From Clostridiales bacterium (GTDB lineage: Bacteria > Bacillota > Clostridia > Christensenellales > Aristaeellaceae): a stretch of DNA of 40,520 nucleotides. Shown in pieces: positions 7,780 to 17,479 of this stretch. A program made the position numbers and the translations under genes. The stretch covers positions 1-40,520 of the forward strand of contig JAAYIN010000041.1 in assembly GCA_012523405.1 (NCBI GenBank). Direction: 5' to 3'. The notes under the pieces are model-generated. The model made no database searches and was not told the DNA's origin. It was given only the letters and a program-made list of their open reading frames with translations. Each line of letters begins with the position of its first letter. Within the stretch, counting starts at the first letter, position 1.

Positions 7780-9388
7780 ACTCATAAAACTCGTCTAACA
7801 CTTCATTGGGTTCTTTACCTTCTCGAATAATCGCGAGGAACATTTTACCATAGCGCTCTTGCTTAGCCGTTCCCACACCCGATACATCCAAAAAATCATC
7901 CAATGTCGTTGGTTTCTTTCTTACCATATCATGCAATGATGCATCTGAAAATATAGTATAGGCAGGTGCGCGTTTTCTTGCAGCCAGTAAACTCCTGAGC
8001 ATTTTCAAGTTGTCAAGCAAAGCCATCTCCCATGAAGAGAAATTCAACTTGTCCTTTTTACGCTGGATTTTTCTTTGATGTTTCTCAGCTTCTCGCTCAG
8101 CGTCATCGATCGCCCTTAGAATATGATTTTTAGGCGTATATGAAATGCCATTATCAATTTCAAATTCATCGCCATCACAGCGTGAGCAATATCCGCATTG
8201 CTCATTCTCATGAAACTCACCAAAGTAATTCAAAATAAAATTCCTTAAGCAGGTTTTATTGTTTGCATAATAAGTAATCTCCTTTAGTCTTTGCATATCC
8301 CTGTCATGAATGGCATCTCGCTGGACGGGCGTAAGCTCAGATTCTTCTTTGCTTTTGTCAATCAACCATTTGGCTGTGTAAATATCCTGTCCGCTGTATA
8401 AAAGTAGGCATTCAGCTGGTTCACCATCCCGACCAGCTCTGCCAGCCTCCTGATAATAGCTCTCTACATTCATTGGCATATTATAGTGAACAACATACCG
8501 TACATTTGACTTATCAATACCCATACCAAATGCATTTGTCGCCACGAGGATACGTGCACGATCAAATTGAAAATCTTCTTGGTTTCTTTGTCTAAGCTCC
8601 ACAGGCATTCCCGCATGATAACTAAGTGCACTCATTCCTCGCCCATTTAGCTGTGCGGTAACATCTTCAACACATTTTCGTGTCGAGCAATATATAATGC
8701 CTGATTCATCTGGATATTTATCGAGAAAGTATTGCAAATAGGTTAATTTGCTTGTAGGCTTTACAACCGAAAAATGAAGATTGGGGCGATTATATCCTGT
8801 GCATATTTGATATGGTTCATTAAGATCAAGCATTTTTGCAATGTCGTGCTTGACATGTTTTGTTGCAGTTGCCGTAAATGCTGCAATGGGCGGTCTTTTA
8901 GGAAGACTGCTGACAAATGCCGCAATGCGCACATAGCTAGGTCTGAAATCCTGACCCCACTGCGAAACGCAGTGAGCTTCGTCAACAGCAATCAGCGATA
9001 TATCCGCTTCCTGCGCAAATTTCACAAATCCAATCGCATCCAGACGTTCCGGCGCAACATAGATAATTTTATATGCACCCATTGCTGCGCGCCTGATGGC
9101 TTCGCCTTGTTGCCAAACGGTTAAACTACTATTGATATAGGCTGCTGCCACGCCCGATGCCTTAAGGGCCATCACTTGATCTTTCATCAACGATATAAGG
9201 GGCGATATGACGATTGTAATTCCTTCCATCATCAGCGCAGGCAACTGATAACAAATCGATTTGCCCGCACCCGTGGGCATTACTGCAAGCACATCACAAC
9301 CACCGAGTATTTCATCGACGATCACTTCCTGCCCATCCCTAAAGCCTTCGTGACCAAAGACTCTTTTAAGGGTTTTTGACTTATCCAA
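7778..9388 (-). CDS. recQ: ATP-dependent DNA helicase RecQ
   Basis: A RecQ-family 3'-5' helicase for recombination and fork repair, 536 residues from my chosen start. Visible parts are Walker A MPTGAGKSICYQ, the DEAH box VDEAHCVSQWGQDFRPSY with the RecQ-specific aromatic loop, motif VI EAGRAGRDGEPAECLL, the RecQ zinc-binding cysteines (CLRNF..., CGYCSRC), and a C-terminal HRDC-like segment ending DVSGVGTAKQERYGKMFL. The frame extends to an ATG at 9430, but those ATGs lack a ribosome binding site. TTG at 9388 has AAAGGGG 8 bases upstream and gives the canonical N-terminus (M)DKSKTLKRVFGHEGFR. It stands alone, convergent with serS. A winged-helix (RQC) section looks reduced, as in shorter RecQ forms. 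Confidence 0.92.
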   Translation of the reverse strand: MDKSKTLKRVFGHEGFRDGQEVIVDEILGGCDVLAVMPTGAGKSICYQLPALMMEGITIVISPLISLMKDQVMALKASGVAAAYINSSLTVWQQGEAIRRAAMGAYKIIYVAPERLDAIGFVKFAQEADISLIAVDEAHCVSQWGQDFRPSYVRIAAFVSSLPKRPPIAAFTATATKHVKHDIAKMLDLNEPYQICTGYNRPNLHFSVVKPTSKLTYLQYFLDKYPDESGIIYCSTRKCVEDVTAQLNGRGMSALSYHAGMPVELRQRNQEDFQFDRARILVATNAFGMGIDKSNVRYVVHYNMPMNVESYYQEAGRAGRDGEPAECLLLYSGQDIYTAKWLIDKSKEESELTPVQRDAIHDRDMQRLKEITYYANNKTCLRNFILNYFGEFHENEQCGYCSRCDGDEFEIDNGISYTPKNHILRAIDDAEREAEKHQRKIQRKKDKLNFSSWEMALLDNLKMLRSLLAARKRAPAYTIFSDASLHDMVRKKPTTLDDFLDVSGVGTAKQERYGKMFLAIIREGKEPNEVLDEFYE

Positions 9389-9544
9389 GGCTTGCGCCCC
9401 TTTCATTTGAATCAAATTCATAAAACACATCTATTGTATCACGAAACCAAGGAAAGGTGAACATCGCGGCATAAAGCATATTTCATAGCACTGCATATTG
9501 ATCTATATCATACTGCCTGCGTACAAAAATTCATATAAAAGGCT

Positions 9545-9572
9545 TTGCATAGTTGGATGGTTGTGGTATCAT
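9545..9572 (+). promoter_or_regulatory. Putative promoter of the MATE exporter gene
   Basis: TTGCAT (9545-9550) and TATCAT (9567-9572) with a 16-bp spacer and a TG just before the -10 region, 33 bases upstream of the start codon. Confidence 0.5.
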
Positions 9573-9604
9573 CCGCTAGAGAATAAGAATATGGAGTTAT
9601 CACA

Positions 9605-10969
9605 ATGACAAAAACCATGGACATGACAAAAGGGAATCCCACAAAGCTGATCCTTGCCTTTGCTTTTCCCATGCTCATCAGCACAATTTTCCAACAGCTA
9701 TATGGCATGATCGATACAGCCATTGTAGGCCGAGGGGTAGGCGTTTCTGCTCTTGCAGCCGTCGGCTCTACAGGCTCTATTACCTTTTTAGTGATAGGCT
9801 TTGTCTCCGGTTTAGCTTACGGCTTTGGCATTCTCTTTTCGCAGCGATTTGGTGCATCCGATTACGAATCCCTCAAGCAAACATTTGCTCAAAGCATACT
9901 GGTTGGCGCTGCTTTGAGTGCTGTTATTACAGCACTTTCTATTGCAGGAGCAAACGCTCTTCTCAAATGGATGAATACCCCTGATGATATTTTTTCTGAT
10001 GCCTCCCTTTATCTGATCACAATCTTTGCCGCCATTCCTATTTCCCTATTCTATAACCTGCTCTCAACTGCTCTGCGTTCAGTCGGTGACTCGAAGACAC
10101 CGCTGGTCGCGATGATTATATCTTCTTTTGTCAATATTACGCTGGATTTTCTTTTTGTGTATGCATTCAAATGGGGCGTGTTCGGCGTTGCTATTGCAAC
10201 AGTCATCGCGCAGGGGATATCCTGCCTTATCTGTCTAAGAGGTATCGTAAAATGCGATGCCCTCAAGCTCAGACGCGAGCATTTTAGGCGCGATCAACCG
10301 CTGGCGATGCAGCTGCTCAGACTTGGTCTTCCGGTTGCCTTTATGAATAGCATTACAGCCATAGGTGTCATGCTATTGCAAAGTGTTGTCAATGGTTTTG
10401 GTTCGCTATATGTTGCTGGGTACACAGCCGCCGACAAGCTCATCATCTTCCTTGAGCAACCTGGTAATACGCTCGGGTTAGCGGTTGGCGTTTATGCCGG
10501 TCAAAATCTCGGTGCAAATCGTATGGATCGCATTCGCAAAGGCATCAATGCCGCGATTATTATATCGCTTATCCTTAATGCATCCATTGGGTTATTGATG
10601 TATGTAGGCCGCGATGCATTGGTGATGATCTTTTTACCAGCTCAGGATGCCACCGCCGTCCTGCCCATATCAGGCATGCTGATGAAAACAATGAGTCTCT
10701 TTATGTGTCCGCTGGGTTTGCTCTTCATCTATCGCAATACTCTGCAAGGCATGGGCGATACCAGAATCCCGATGATTTCCGGCATTGTGGAGCTTGTGCT
10801 GCGCATGTCTATCGCACTTGTTTTTGCTCCCATCTGGCATTTTGCAGCTGTGTGTGTGGCGGAGGTCTCCGCTTGGGTAGGGGCTGCTATTATGCTAGGC
10901 ATCGCCTACTACATCAAGTGCCGTAAACTTGAAAATCCACGCTCATTACACCCTACAAACATCACTTAA
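9605..10969 (+). CDS. MATE-family multidrug/cation antiporter
   Basis: A 454-residue membrane protein with about twelve hydrophobic segments in two similar halves, the size and layout of MATE transporters. The N-terminal GNPTKLILAFAFPMLISTIF and QQLYGMIDTAIVGRGVG segments are characteristic (first helix and the D-T-x-x-V-G-R loop), as is the late NTLQGMGDTRIP motif. It exports cationic compounds in exchange for Na+ or H+ across the cytoplasmic membrane. GGAG lies 8 bases before the ATG. It forms a single-gene unit between its own promoter and a bidirectional terminator; there is no adjacent regulator, so the substrate cannot be inferred. Confidence 0.9.
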   Translation: MTKTMDMTKGNPTKLILAFAFPMLISTIFQQLYGMIDTAIVGRGVGVSALAAVGSTGSITFLVIGFVSGLAYGFGILFSQRFGASDYESLKQTFAQSILVGAALSAVITALSIAGANALLKWMNTPDDIFSDASLYLITIFAAIPISLFYNLLSTALRSVGDSKTPLVAMIISSFVNITLDFLFVYAFKWGVFGVAIATVIAQGISCLICLRGIVKCDALKLRREHFRRDQPLAMQLLRLGLPVAFMNSITAIGVMLLQSVVNGFGSLYVAGYTAADKLIIFLEQPGNTLGLAVGVYAGQNLGANRMDRIRKGINAAIIISLILNASIGLLMYVGRDALVMIFLPAQDATAVLPISGMLMKTMSLFMCPLGLLFIYRNTLQGMGDTRIPMISGIVELVLRMSIALVFAPIWHFAAVCVAEVSAWVGAAIMLGIAYYIKCRKLENPRSLHPTNIT

Positions 10970-10979
10970 TAAATAGCAA

Positions 10980-11016
10980 AAGCCCGCAACTTTACTTGAA
11001 AGCTGCGGGCTTCTTA
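10980..11016. terminator. Bidirectional terminator
   Basis: Stem GCCCGCA / TGCGGGC (10982-10988 and 11004-11010) with A-rich left and T-rich right flanks, serving the MATE gene (+) and the tldE-like gene (-). Confidence 0.75.
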
Positions 11017-11025
11017 TTTCTATTT

Positions 11026-12363
11026 TTAGCTGCCGCTAATGGATAGTTCGCCAACATCCGCGCTGGGGCATCCTATGCCGCCATCGGGGAATGTAAGGTC
11101 ATCGGCGAACTCCCGAATGCTGCTGAGAAGCTCATAATAGTTACCAGCAACCGTGATTTGCTCAACCGCCTGATCGCGAACGCCATCCTTGATAGTATAT
11201 CCCTTGGAAAGCAGCGAAAAATCGCCGCTAACAGCGTTTGCGCCAGCATGGAGACCAGACACCTCCGTGATGACAACACCGTCCGAAACGTCCTTTAAAA
11301 GCGCATTAAAGCTCTTTGTACCTGCTTTAAAGTAGAAGTTGGAGGGCGAGACGTATACAGATGATGCATAACCTGCCTTTGCTGCATTGCCTGTCGTCTC
11401 TACGCCATCCTTGTATGCCGTCTTCAAATTATGCAGGAATGTCTTAAACACACCGTTTTCAATGACTGTATGTGCCTTTGACGGAACGCCTTCAGCATCA
11501 AACGGTCTTGCTTCCAGTGCGGTCACAAGCAGCGGATCATCCACAAGCGTTACGCAAGGCGCAGCAATACACTCTCCAAGCTTGCCCTTGAGCAGTGACA
11601 ATCCTTTTTGTGCCGTTTCAGCCGAGAATATTTTTGCAAATACTTCCAGCAAGCTAGCCATTGTCTCATGATGCATGATGACACGATATTTGCCCGAAGG
11701 TAGGCTTTTTGCATGTAAGCCATCAATCGCACGCTGTGCAGCTTCTGATGCCACTGCCTGTGCATTCAGCTGATCAAAATCACGACTGAGTTTACCATAA
11801 TATCCAACAGAAACGCTATCGCCATCCTTAGCAATCGGTCCTGTTAGAAGCATACACAAACTCTCTGTAAACGAACGATCCATACCATATGTATTCACAA
11901 TTCGAAGGGTGTGCTTTCCTGTCGTCATCATATTGTAGCCAACATTATCGATCTTTTCGTCATATTCACTTGCGATCTTCTCTGTGTTTAAAAGAAGCTC
12001 TAGCTTTTCAGTCGCCGTAACATCATCAAGTCTGGCATTGTACAGATCAAGTGTTGGTACTTCGTCTTTGCCATCATAGAGGAATTCCGTATCTGTATCC
12101 TCGCATAGCTCGGCACTTTCCAAAACACCCTTGACTAGCTGATCAATGGCTTCATCATCAAACGCTTCTGTGGAAGCATATCCCATGCGGCCGTTTTTGA
12201 GGCCTCTAAAACCAAGTCCGTGTTTTGTATTGCTCTTATACTCAGTAATTTCGCCTTTGTTGCTCCTAGCGCTGAAACTATCCTGCTTGGCAATATATGC
12301 TTCGGCAGCTTCAATTCCACTTGCCTTTGCTGCCTGCATTAATTTATCTAAAAAATTTTGCAT
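11026..12363 (-). CDS. pmbA: TldE/PmbA-family subunit of the TldD-TldE protease
   Basis: A 445-residue member of the TldD/PmbA (U62) family, the partner that lacks the metal-binding HExxxH motif. Family-like segments include the GLGFRGLKNGRMGYASTE region near the N-terminus, ending in SADVGELSISGS at the C-terminus. In characterised systems TldD and TldE form a heterodimer that degrades unfolded peptides and matures some RiPP peptides or processes CcdA. AAGGAGG precedes the ATG, and the gene starts 12 bases after the tldD stop, so the two are co-transcribed. No RiPP precursor gene is visible nearby. Confidence 0.88.
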   Translation of the reverse strand: MQNFLDKLMQAAKASGIEAAEAYIAKQDSFSARSNKGEITEYKSNTKHGLGFRGLKNGRMGYASTEAFDDEAIDQLVKGVLESAELCEDTDTEFLYDGKDEVPTLDLYNARLDDVTATEKLELLLNTEKIASEYDEKIDNVGYNMMTTGKHTLRIVNTYGMDRSFTESLCMLLTGPIAKDGDSVSVGYYGKLSRDFDQLNAQAVASEAAQRAIDGLHAKSLPSGKYRVIMHHETMASLLEVFAKIFSAETAQKGLSLLKGKLGECIAAPCVTLVDDPLLVTALEARPFDAEGVPSKAHTVIENGVFKTFLHNLKTAYKDGVETTGNAAKAGYASSVYVSPSNFYFKAGTKSFNALLKDVSDGVVITEVSGLHAGANAVSGDFSLLSKGYTIKDGVRDQAVEQITVAGNYYELLSSIREFADDLTFPDGGIGCPSADVGELSISGS

Positions 12364-12375
12364 TTATCTTCCTCC

Positions 12376-13767
12376 TTACGCGCGTCCGCCAACGGTCATC
12401 GATTTAACTCGAATCATCGGTTGACCAACATTGGTAAACACACTGCCACTTTGACTGCCGCAAACGCCCTGTGCCATCTGCATATCCTTGCCAACACGGT
12501 CGATTTGCATAATAATATCTGCACCCTTACCAATCAAGCTAGCGCCTCTGACGGGTGTCGTAATTTTTCCGTCTTTGACAAGATAACCCTCGTTAACAGC
12601 AAAGTTAAACTCACCGGTTGCAGGGTTTACAGAACCGCCGCCCAGCTTAGCTGCATATAAACCATCGCCCATGGTAGAAATCATCTCTTCGTTGCTGTCA
12701 TTGCCTGGGGCAATGTAGGTGTTACGCATACGAGAGGTTGGTGCAAATGTATAGTCCTGACGGCGGCCGCTGCCTGTAGGTGCCATGCCCATACGCTTAC
12801 CATTCAAGTGATCGATCATGTAGTTTTTCAAAATACCGTTCTCAATCAGCACTAGCTTTGTTGTCGGCATGCCTTCGTCATCCACATTCTCACTGCCCCA
12901 TTCATTGGGGATCGTGCCGTCATCAATCGCCGTCACGCAAGGTGCTGCAATCTGCTGCCCAAGTTTGCCTGCAAACTCGCTGATGTTAAACGCTACGCTC
13001 GTAGCTTCAAGGCTATGACCGCATGCCTCATGGAAGATAACGCCGCCAAAGCCATTGTCAATCACAACCGGCATCACGCCAGATGGACAAACAGGTGCGT
13101 GCAGCATCTTCACCGCCGCCTCGCCTACTTCCTTGCCGACCTTTGCAGGATCAACACGATCCAGGAAGAGTTCAAAGCCCATCATAGCACCAGGACCTGC
13201 GCTAGCTGCTTGGTTTTCCGTTCCGCTTGCCGCAACTGCCTGACATGCCATACGTGAGTATGTGCGTCTATCGGTCACATACAGACCTTCACTATTGCAA
13301 ATCACAACATCTTGCTCACTATCAGAATAGCTGCAAATCACCTGCGAAATCTCATCGCTGGTCAATCTTGCAGCTGCATTGGCGGCACGCAGAACGTCCG
13401 CCTTGCTTCTGGTCTGAGCTTCAGATGGGGTGATCTTGATATGATGAATATTTTTGATATTCGCAACGGCAAACGGACTCGCCGTTACAATGCCTGTTTT
13501 CTGTGTCTTCACTGCTAATGCAGCTTGCTTTGCGCAGTTTAGCAAACCTTCACGGCTTGTGTCATTGGTATAAGTATAAATGGCATTGAGTCCTACATAT
13601 ACCCTGATACCTGCGCCATGTGTACGGCCCGAGTTTACTTTTTCCAGTCGATTGCTTTGAAGCACAAGGCTATTAGCGCGCTTGTCCTCCATAAAGATTT
13701 CCGCAAAATCTCCACCCGTGGATAGTGCCGCATCAAGCACATCTCGTGCTACTGTTTGATCTAACAT
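12376..13767 (-). CDS. tldD: TldD-family metalloprotease
   Basis: A 463-residue metal-dependent peptidase of the TldD family. The catalytic zinc motif HEACGH (246-251, HExxxH) is intact within GGVIFHEACGHSLEA. Other family features are the early GAGIRVYVG segment and the late cysteine/glycine-rich QGVCGSQSGSVFTNVGQP. It forms the active half of the TldD-TldE heterodimer with the next gene. GGAGG stands 6 bases before the ATG. The preceding gene (a beta-phosphoglucomutase) ends 15 bases upstream on the same strand, so the order in the operon is pgmB, tldD, tldE, an association with no obvious functional logic. Confidence 0.9.
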   Translation of the reverse strand: MLDQTVARDVLDAALSTGGDFAEIFMEDKRANSLVLQSNRLEKVNSGRTHGAGIRVYVGLNAIYTYTNDTSREGLLNCAKQAALAVKTQKTGIVTASPFAVANIKNIHHIKITPSEAQTRSKADVLRAANAAARLTSDEISQVICSYSDSEQDVVICNSEGLYVTDRRTYSRMACQAVAASGTENQAASAGPGAMMGFELFLDRVDPAKVGKEVGEAAVKMLHAPVCPSGVMPVVIDNGFGGVIFHEACGHSLEATSVAFNISEFAGKLGQQIAAPCVTAIDDGTIPNEWGSENVDDEGMPTTKLVLIENGILKNYMIDHLNGKRMGMAPTGSGRRQDYTFAPTSRMRNTYIAPGNDSNEEMISTMGDGLYAAKLGGGSVNPATGEFNFAVNEGYLVKDGKITTPVRGASLIGKGADIIMQIDRVGKDMQMAQGVCGSQSGSVFTNVGQPMIRVKSMTVGGRA

Positions 13768-13782
13768 TTCAATCCTCCAAAG

Positions 13783-14433
13783 TTATTCTAATATGGTTGC
13801 AAAATCAATCTTAGAGAGATCTGCCGCAGTAAAATCTGCTTTCTCGTTTTGTGCTGCCGAGCCTACACCCAGCACGCGCATATTTCCAGCAATAGCTGCT
13901 TGCACACCCGCATCCGCATCCTCAACCACAAGGCAGTTGGCAGGAGCTAATCCCAGCAGCTTCGCTGCAAGTAAAAACACTTCGGGGTCAGGCTTGCTAT
14001 TGGTGATATGATTGCCATCTGCAATCGCATCAAACGTATGATCAAGACCGATCTGTTTTAATATGATCGGTGTGTTCTTACTAGATGATCCAATCGCAAT
14101 TTTGATTTCGTTTGCCTTTAGCAGATTTAGCACATTCATTGCACCAGGCAGAATATCATCAGCTGTTAGGCTTCCAATCAACTTAACGTAATATGCGTTC
14201 TTGCGTTGTGCCATTGCATCTTTTTCCTGCTGTGAGTAGGATTTTTCTGCTTTTTCAAGGATGATCTCCAAACTTTCCATACGGCTTACGCCGCGAAGTC
14301 TCTCGTTGATTTGGCGATCAAAATAAATACTCTCTTCATCCGCCATCTGTTTCCAACCAAGGTAATGGCAATTGTCTGTAGAAACAATAACACCATCAAG
14401 ATCAAATATCACACCGGTAATTTTATTATTCAC
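13783..14433 (-). CDS. pgmB: Beta-phosphoglucomutase (HAD superfamily)
   Basis: A 216-residue HAD phosphotransferase. Motif I DLDGVIVSTDNCHYLGWK closely follows beta-phosphoglucomutase, including the aspartate pair DxD and the cap-domain HYxxW. Motif II is in IAIGSSSKN, and motif III/IV are seen in SKPDPEVF and VVEDADAGVQAA. The enzyme converts beta-glucose 1-phosphate, from maltose or trehalose phosphorylase, to glucose 6-phosphate. The start is GTG with AAAGGAG 9 bases upstream. No phosphorylase gene lies in the window, though a maltodextrin uptake operon is 2 kb away. It is the first gene of the unit containing tldD and tldE. Confidence 0.85.
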   Translation of the reverse strand: MNNKITGVIFDLDGVIVSTDNCHYLGWKQMADEESIYFDRQINERLRGVSRMESLEIILEKAEKSYSQQEKDAMAQRKNAYYVKLIGSLTADDILPGAMNVLNLLKANEIKIAIGSSSKNTPIILKQIGLDHTFDAIADGNHITNSKPDPEVFLLAAKLLGLAPANCLVVEDADAGVQAAIAGNMRVLGVGSAAQNEKADFTAADLSKIDFATILE

Positions 14434-14622
14434 TGGAATATTCTCCTTTATATCTTGAAAACTTCAAGTATCATTATACCATGAATTAACATAATCGAAA
14501 AGGCAAAGCTATTGCTTTCATATTTTCCGTTTTTTTGTTAGAATAAGAATGAACCACTCATTCCTGTCCATAATAAGATAATCACCTTCTGATTTTCAAG
14601 TGATTGTGAAAGAGGTTTTGTT

Positions 14623-15864
14623 ATGTCAATACATGTTGTTGAAGAAGCACGCAGATGCCTGCAGTGCAAGAATCCGCAATGCAAGAAAGGCTGCCCCATT
14701 GGAACAGAAATTCCCAAGGTCATCGCCTTGATGCTGGACAACAAACTTGATGAAGCGGGCTGGATGCTTTTCGAAAACAATCCGCTTACCACGGTTTGCA
14801 GCATTGTTTGCGATCACGCTGCTCAATGCGAAGGTCATTGCGTTCTTGGACGAAAAGGCGTACCCATCAATTTTTCTTCAATTGAAAACTATATCTCAAG
14901 CACTTATTCAAGCAAAATGGTACAAGGTCCTGCACAGTCCAACGGGATAAAAGCCGCCATCATTGGCTCAGGTCCAGCAGGACTCACCATCTCCGTCATA
15001 TTGGCGCGTTATGGATATGATGTCACTGTATTTGAGAACAAAGATAAAATCGGTGGCATTCTTCGCTATGGAATCCCCGAGTTTAGATTGCCCAAAAGCA
15101 TTTTGGACGATTTCGAGTATCGCCACTTGCACATGAAGGGCATTAAAATCCGTCCAAATACCACCATTGGCGCTCCTATCAGCGTTGATGATCTGTTCAG
15201 AGACGGCTACCAATCCGTGTTTATTGGGACTGGCGTATGGCAGCCTAATACGCTGCGGATCAAAGGCGAATCGCTGGGTCATGTTCATTTCGGCATCAAC
15301 TACCTAACCAACCCCGATAGCTACCAGCTTGGCAAGCGGGTTATCGTAATCGGCACAGGCAATGCTGCTATGGATGTTGCGCGAACTGCAATGCGAAAGG
15401 GCGTACGGGAGCTTACATGCTATTCAAGAACGGATGAAATCGCGGCAAGTCCTCATGAAGCAGAGTATGCTGCACTTGAAGGCGTTCGCTTCGAATACAA
15501 TCAAATGCCGCTTGAAATCACTGATGATGGCGTAATCTTCAAGTCAACAGAGCAAGTTGATGGTAAAACGGTAGCAACTGAGGGTTCAGAGGAACTCATC
15601 GAAGCCGATAGCGTAATCATCTGCATCAGCCAAGGTCCAAAAAACCGAATCGTTTCAACAACGACGGGGATCTCAACAAATGATCGCGGTCTTGTAGTCG
15701 TGGATGACTATGGTCACACCACGCGCGAGGGTATTTTTGCAAGTGGAGATGTGGTGAAAGGGGCACGCACAGTTGTTGAAGCGGTTGCTCATTCCAAGCA
15801 AGTCGCGCAGGCAATGCACGAATACATGCAGTCACTCGTTCAAGAGGACAGCGCATCAAACTAA
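14623..15864 (+). CDS. GltD-like NAD(P)-dependent flavin oxidoreductase
   Basis: A 413-residue protein of the glutamate synthase small-subunit (GltD) family. An N-terminal cysteine-rich domain that would carry iron-sulfur clusters is visible (CLQCKNPQCKKGCPIG, then CSIVCDHAAQCEGHC). An FAD-binding Rossmann motif (IIGSGPAGLT), the GGILRYGIPEFRLPK segment, an NAD(P)-binding motif (VIGTGNAAMDVARTA) and a terminal GDVVKGARTVVEAV follow. Relatives are the GltB partner, NfnB-like subunits and stand-alone oxidoreductases. No glutamate synthase large subunit or NfnA is adjacent, so the electron acceptor is unknown. AGAGG lies before the ATG. It is monocistronic with a terminator directly after. Confidence 0.85.
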   Translation: MSIHVVEEARRCLQCKNPQCKKGCPIGTEIPKVIALMLDNKLDEAGWMLFENNPLTTVCSIVCDHAAQCEGHCVLGRKGVPINFSSIENYISSTYSSKMVQGPAQSNGIKAAIIGSGPAGLTISVILARYGYDVTVFENKDKIGGILRYGIPEFRLPKSILDDFEYRHLHMKGIKIRPNTTIGAPISVDDLFRDGYQSVFIGTGVWQPNTLRIKGESLGHVHFGINYLTNPDSYQLGKRVIVIGTGNAAMDVARTAMRKGVRELTCYSRTDEIAASPHEAEYAALEGVRFEYNQMPLEITDDGVIFKSTEQVDGKTVATEGSEELIEADSVIICISQGPKNRIVSTTTGISTNDRGLVVVDDYGHTTREGIFASGDVVKGARTVVEAVAHSKQVAQAMHEYMQSLVQEDSASN

Positions 15865-15880
15865 TAAATCATCAACGATA

Positions 15881-15919
15881 AAAACAGGCGAGAACATAAC
15901 ATAGGCTCGCCTGTTTTCT
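15881..15919. terminator. Bidirectional terminator
   Basis: Stem ACAGGCGAG / CTCGCCTGT (15884-15892 and 15906-15914) with AAAA left and TTTTCTTT right. It separates the GltD-like gene (+) from the amylase end of the mal operon (-). Confidence 0.8.
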
Positions 15920-17476
15920 TTATCGAATTTTTAATATGACGCTTGATTCAATCGGTAATGTTAGCGTTTGTTCATCAAGAATTGTTTTGATATCCCTATG
16001 ACCTTCAAAGCTTGCGATATATGTTGCTTCGCTGGATACCAAGAATTCTGCGGCTATTTTCTTGCTTAGGTTATGATAGACCTCCACACAAGATTTTTCG
16101 TCCTCAAATCGCAATGCCATCACAGCTTTGTTGCCTGTGTCAATGGCGGTCATGGTGCCACTGCCGATGACAGGATTTGCGTTGCGCACGGCTAGGACGT
16201 TGCGGTAATGCGATAGGAGCGACGCGCCATCTGTGGCTTGTGCGTCTGCGCCGATGGTTAGCTTCTGCGCTTGGTCTGCACTAGCGGGCGGGTTGCAAAT
16301 GCCGATGGGATCGTCGGCTGACCATAGCATGGGCAACCGCTTGTTTTCGTCGATGCCGCTGCCCGTCATGCCTAGCTCTTCGCCGTAGTAGATATAGGGC
16401 GTGCCGCCCATAAGCAGGTAGATGGACGCGGCAAGCTTCATGCGGGGAAGCTGCTGGACAAGCACACCTGCGCTGCGCCCCATGTCATGATTGGTGAGGA
16501 AGGGCGCGTCGATTGCATCCGCATTCACAGCGCGAACATCCGCTTGCCACTGCGCGGCTTTCGTCGCCAGCGCATAGCCCTCGCTCTTGCGGAGCCTCCC
16601 GATGATCTCGCCTGTCGCGTCGCCCATAGGGAAGCCAAAGAAGCTGTCAATGCCGCTCTCGTATAGTTTGAGGATGGTGCCGCCGTCCTTCCACGCCTCG
16701 GCGACAAAGAAGCAATCGGGATCGATCGCCTTGCCCGTGTCGGTGAGCCATGTCATGAACTCGGTGTTCTGCATAACGTTCTCGCCGTAATAGTGCAGCA
16801 CCGCATCCAAGCGAAAGCCCGTCGCGCCATGCCCCAGCCAGTAGATCATGATGCTCTGAATCTCGTGGCGCACAAGCGGTTCGTCCAGATTGAGGTCAGG
16901 CATGTGGTAGCCGAATGCACCCTCATACGTCCAGCCATCGGCGGCGGGAATGCTGTGCCCTGTGCCATCCTGTGTGAAATGATAATACCTGCAATATTGG
17001 TTGTGCTCGCGGCATGCGGGTACGGTCGCGCAAATCTCTTGCCCGCATGGCTCGATGCTTAGGCTCTGGGTTGCGGAGACAAACCACGGATGCAAATGTG
17101 ACGAGTGATTGATCACTAGATCAATGAGCAAGCCCATCCCGCGCTCCTCACATGCGGCGGCGAGCGCGTCGAAGTCCGCCATCGTGCCGTACTCGGGCGC
17201 AATGGCGAGATAATCCGTCACATCGTACTTGTGATAGCTAGGCGATGGGTTGATGGGCATCAGCCACAAATTCTGCGCACCAAGCTCCTGTACATAGTCC
17301 AGCTTTTGTGTAACGCCATTCAAATCTCCCATGCCGTCTCCGTCGCTGTCGTAAAAGCTCGCGACAAAGATTTCGTACACTGCGCCATCCATCGCAAAGG
17401 CGCATGAAGGCAGCAGCGCGATGGACAGCAAAACTGCCGTCCATCGCGCCAAAAGATATGTTCCTTTGATTTTCAT
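15920..17476 (-). CDS. Secreted alpha-amylase family (GH13) enzyme
   Basis: A 518-residue glycoside hydrolase with a signal peptide (hydrophobic 12-28, possible cleavage after AFA; C25 in LLPSC could alternatively be lipidated, though the motif is atypical). GH13 conserved regions are all present: DLVINH (119-124), GFRLDAV with nucleophile D224, the acid/base E260 in FVAEAW, and the transition-state D331 in NHD. Domain B holds four cysteines between 144 and 162, unusual for this family. It would cut starch or maltodextrin outside the membrane and feed the MalEFG transporter encoded upstream. It starts 3 bases after the malG stop. GC content is visibly higher than in the flanking genes. Confidence 0.92.
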   Translation of the reverse strand: MKIKGTYLLARWTAVLLSIALLPSCAFAMDGAVYEIFVASFYDSDGDGMGDLNGVTQKLDYVQELGAQNLWLMPINPSPSYHKYDVTDYLAIAPEYGTMADFDALAAACEERGMGLLIDLVINHSSHLHPWFVSATQSLSIEPCGQEICATVPACREHNQYCRYYHFTQDGTGHSIPAADGWTYEGAFGYHMPDLNLDEPLVRHEIQSIMIYWLGHGATGFRLDAVLHYYGENVMQNTEFMTWLTDTGKAIDPDCFFVAEAWKDGGTILKLYESGIDSFFGFPMGDATGEIIGRLRKSEGYALATKAAQWQADVRAVNADAIDAPFLTNHDMGRSAGVLVQQLPRMKLAASIYLLMGGTPYIYYGEELGMTGSGIDENKRLPMLWSADDPIGICNPPASADQAQKLTIGADAQATDGASLLSHYRNVLAVRNANPVIGSGTMTAIDTGNKAVMALRFEDEKSCVEVYHNLSKKIAAEFLVSSEATYIASFEGHRDIKTILDEQTLTLPIESSVILKIR

Positions 17477-17479
17477 AGC

